Below the pieces are notes generated by a model. The model made no database searches. It was given only the letters and a program-made list of their open reading frames with translations, and was not told where the DNA came from. A DNA stretch of 64,000 bases, taken from NCBI RefSeq assembly GCF_030122845.1, contig NZ_CP126084.1:3286001-3350000 (forward strand). Reading direction: 5' to 3'. Source of the stretch: Paenibacillus woosongensis (GTDB lineage Bacteria; Bacillota; Bacilli; Paenibacillales; Paenibacillaceae). Position numbers and translations under genes: made by a program. Positions 61,940 to 64,000 of the stretch are shown here, piece by piece. How positions within the stretch are numbered: the stretch's first letter is position 1; every line of letters starts with the position of its first letter.

Positions 61940-64000
61940 TTAATGCGTGACCATCGAGCGGAAATCATCGCGGCTGGAAAGGCCGGCATGATACAGCACA
62001 ACGTCCCCGTCCTGCAGACGGTAGGTCACGCCAAACGGATCCTGCACGCTCCGGGCAAAGCCCTCCATCTCATGCCACTGGTTAACCAAAGGACCGTGAA
62101 TATACTGCAGATGCGGGGCGGTGACTTGCCCTTCGCGCACCGTCTCCATATTGAAATTAACCACGATATAACCATTTTTCAAAAAGATCGGCGACTTGTC
62201 CGTAAGCCCTCTGTGCGTTCGCCCGTATTCTGCGACATTCGTCCCAGCCTTCACGGCATACAGGTCGGCTGGCAGGCTGTACTCGCCGTACCATCTCTGC
62301 ACGGCAGCATTTGCCCGGCCGGGGTCAACCCCTGCGGGGATATTCGTTTTCGGCCCGATAAAAGTACGCACGCCTTCGGGGAGACGCAGCAGGCTCAGGC
62401 TCCCTATCGCCGTCCTGCGTTTCGTGGCAAAGTTGATATAGTGACTTACAAACTGCGGGCGCCCGATGTTGGCAATTTGGCCAAAAGAGTATTGATAGTC
62501 ATATTTATAAAGCGCCGTATCCGTCAGTTCCTCTTCGGACACATTGCGCAGGCGCTCGTTCAGGACAACGTACCGGTTCACCTCGTCGCCGGGCGAGCCT
62601 ACTTTGACATAGCTTTTTCCGCTTTTGTGATAGTACAGCTCCACGGGCGTGCGCGATCCGTCTTCCGCACTGATAAAGTAGAAACTAGGCGTAATTTTGA
62701 TTTCATCCTTAATTCCGAACATATTTCCTTTCGTCTTCAGATCGAATTTGAAATGATATCCGGTTTTGATAGCGACGTTCTTATATGCGGGATGACTTCC
62801 GGGACGAATCGGCAGAGTGTATATGGACGAGATTCCTCTTGGCGCCCCGTCAATGCCCCCTAACCCGGCCCAGTAGACATTTCCCGTCGGCAGGCTGCTT
62901 CCCTTCGCCGTCCGGAACACCGTCTCCCAGTTGTAGTCGGCAATATCGGTAACCCGGAAATCATACACGCGTCCAACGACATCTACCGCCACGGTGTCAT
63001 AGGCAATATGATGAGTTAAATCCAGGTTGGCATTTCTTTGATGGGTTGCTCCGGCAGGCGCGTTATGCGCTATCGTCCGGAACTCAACGTCATAGAATCC
63101 TTCATCTACCCATACCGGGAGAAAAAAGGAAAAGCTCTCCTGCGATTTCTCCACCTCGATCCACGTATTTTTCGGGTGAAATTGCGTCTTGGAGCCGTCG
63201 TAGACATCAAACGGAAACCTGACCTGCTTGCTGCCGATGTATTTTAAATAATTGCGGCTGCCGTATCCGAGATAATTCGCATGCTGCCCCGAATTTGGCA
63301 GTTCAATCGCAAAAGGCCGGTCCAAAATAACCGCAGAACGCCCTGCTGCCGGCTTGGTTTTCTGATTATGCTCCCGGTCATCTGATACGGCAGGATAAAT
63401 GACGGCCGGAGTATGTACGGTGACCGGGTTGATGCCATAGATGGGATAACTTCTTTCAGCAGCACCGTTGACCTGGACATAATATACCGTTCCTGCGCTC
63501 GGCCGCTTTTCCTGGTTTGTCTTGGACATCGGAATGACGTTTTCCCGACTGTACAAAATATTGTCGCCCGTCATAGCTGCTGTAGGAATTGGAGATGGAG
63601 CCTGTCCGCTGCCCGTCGTTTCCGCTCCGCTCATTAGCGTCTCGCTATTGAACGTGAACGTATCATTCCTCACCCGCACGCTAACCGCCGACCTGGCAGC
63701 TGCCTCAGGATCGCTGTCAGCACCCACGGTAATGTCGAGAACAGCGGATGGTTCATAACGATGCGTCTGTGTTATCGCAAAATACGGGGTGTTATATCCG
63801 CTAGGTGAAATTCTGATGCCGTTTGCCTCGAACGCATAATTCTGCAGGGCAGCCTCTTTCAGGCCATAGACCTCAACTTGTGATACCGTCCAGAAGGAAT
63901 AGTTCTTATCCACCTGGACTTGTACGGTTGAAGGCTCACCCGGTTGTCCATCTGGAGGCGGGGGCGGCGGCATAACAGTCACATTGACGGTAAACGTGCA
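61940..64000 (-). CDS. Large surface protein, 5' end beyond window
   Basis: At least 686 residues are in frame up to the window edge with no stop, so the visible frame is the C-terminal part of a longer protein. A Pro-rich hinge (VMPPPPPPDG) leads to beta-rich domains with WTVSQVEVYGLKEAALQNYA, YYVQVNGAAERSYPIYG and a C-terminal VVNFNMETV and QDGDVVLYH region. It resembles large secreted or S-layer-associated proteins of Paenibacillus; a DUF5704-type domain is possible but unconfirmed. Function is unknown. A terminator follows. Confidence 0.75.
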   Translation of the reverse strand, partial: CTFTVNVTVMPPPPPPDGQPGEPSTVQVQVDKNYSFWTVSQVEVYGLKEAALQNYAFEANGIRISPSGYNTPYFAITQTHRYEPSAVLDITVGADSDPEAAARSAVSVRVRNDTFTFNSETLMSGAETTGSGQAPSPIPTAAMTGDNILYSRENVIPMSKTNQEKRPSAGTVYYVQVNGAAERSYPIYGINPVTVHTPAVIYPAVSDDREHNQKTKPAAGRSAVILDRPFAIELPNSGQHANYLGYGSRNYLKYIGSKQVRFPFDVYDGSKTQFHPKNTWIEVEKSQESFSFFLPVWVDEGFYDVEFRTIAHNAPAGATHQRNANLDLTHHIAYDTVAVDVVGRVYDFRVTDIADYNWETVFRTAKGSSLPTGNVYWAGLGGIDGAPRGISSIYTLPIRPGSHPAYKNVAIKTGYHFKFDLKTKGNMFGIKDEIKITPSFYFISAEDGSRTPVELYYHKSGKSYVKVGSPGDEVNRYVVLNERLRNVSEEELTDTALYKYDYQYSFGQIANIGRPQFVSHYINFATKRRTAIGSLSLLRLPEGVRTFIGPKTNIPAGVDPGRANAAVQRWYGEYSLPADLYAVKAGTNVAEYGRTHRGLTDKSPIFLKNGYIVVNFNMETVREGQVTAPHLQYIHGPLVNQWHEMEGFARSVQDPFGVTYRLQDGDVVLYHAGLSSRDDFRSMVTH

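Noticed and set aside
61940..63982. GTG at 63982 as the start of the surface protein
   Set aside because: The frame is open without a stop to the window edge and begins mid-domain at a Pro-rich hinge, with no signal peptide, so the true start is probably outside the window.

Overview
The window looks like a chromosomal segment of a spore-forming Bacillota, most probably Paenibacillus. The evidence is a spoVM peptide gene, a SpoVIF-type sporulation protein, a YesM/YesN two-component pair beside sugar ABC transporters, copper-amine-oxidase-N surface proteins, a Bacillus-type FNR with a C-terminal Fe-S cysteine motif, and the Bacillus-like gene order rlmN-prpC-prkC-rsgA-rpe-spoVM-rpmB-yloU-yloV-recG. 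No rRNA, tRNA, CRISPR array or insertion sequence was found. The species assignment is inference.

Layout. 1-8.1 kb: the yidD end, zur, a secreted copper-amine-oxidase-N/PKD-like protein, then a solute-binding lipoprotein, YesM-type kinase and nagZ on the minus strand. 8.2-15.4 kb: an anaerobic block (pflA, pflB, adhE, divergent fnr). 15.4-20.3 kb: a YesN-type regulator, two sugar permeases and a second solute-binding protein paralogous to the first. The kinase and regulator therefore sit on either side of the fermentation block. 20.4-24.3 kb: nirBD-nirC, an assimilatory or anaerobic nitrite reductase with its transporter. 24.4-26.3 kb: a lipoprotein, a small FAD oxidoreductase and an HxlR regulator. 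26.5-31.5 kb: a four-gene sugar catabolic operon (two Gfo/Idh/MocA dehydrogenases, two TIM-barrel isomerases) with a divergent AraC regulator. 31.5-37.3 kb: a TerC protein behind a yybP-ykoY (Mn2+) riboswitch, a TVP38 protein, an MsrA-MsrB fusion, YitT, flavohemoprotein and a second Crp/Fnr regulator. 37.4-45.7 kb: a probable exopolysaccharide operon (glycosidase-like protein, HEAT protein, processive GT2 synthase, degenerate GGDEF/receiver protein, NDP-sugar dehydrogenase, TIM-barrel protein). 46.4-48.6 kb: an SOS cassette with two LexA boxes, a Y-family polymerase and two paralogous small proteins flanking it. 48.7-61.7 kb: housekeeping and sporulation genes. 61.9-64.0 kb: part of a large surface protein.

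How it fits together. pflB, adhE, nirB and hmp each have an FNR-type palindrome (TGTGA-N6-TCACA-like) centred about 29-31 bases upstream of a recognisable -10 box, the geometry of class II activation. The fnr gene lies between two of the fermentation targets. Rex-like operators lie downstream of the predicted start sites of pflB and adhE. The block therefore reads as a local oxygen/redox/nitrogen-oxide regulon.

The two candidates for an undescribed system are the SOS polymerase cassette with its paired helical partner proteins, one of which carries a short YolD-like N-terminal tag, and the exopolysaccharide operon governed by a degenerate GGDEF plus phospho-site-substituted receiver protein.
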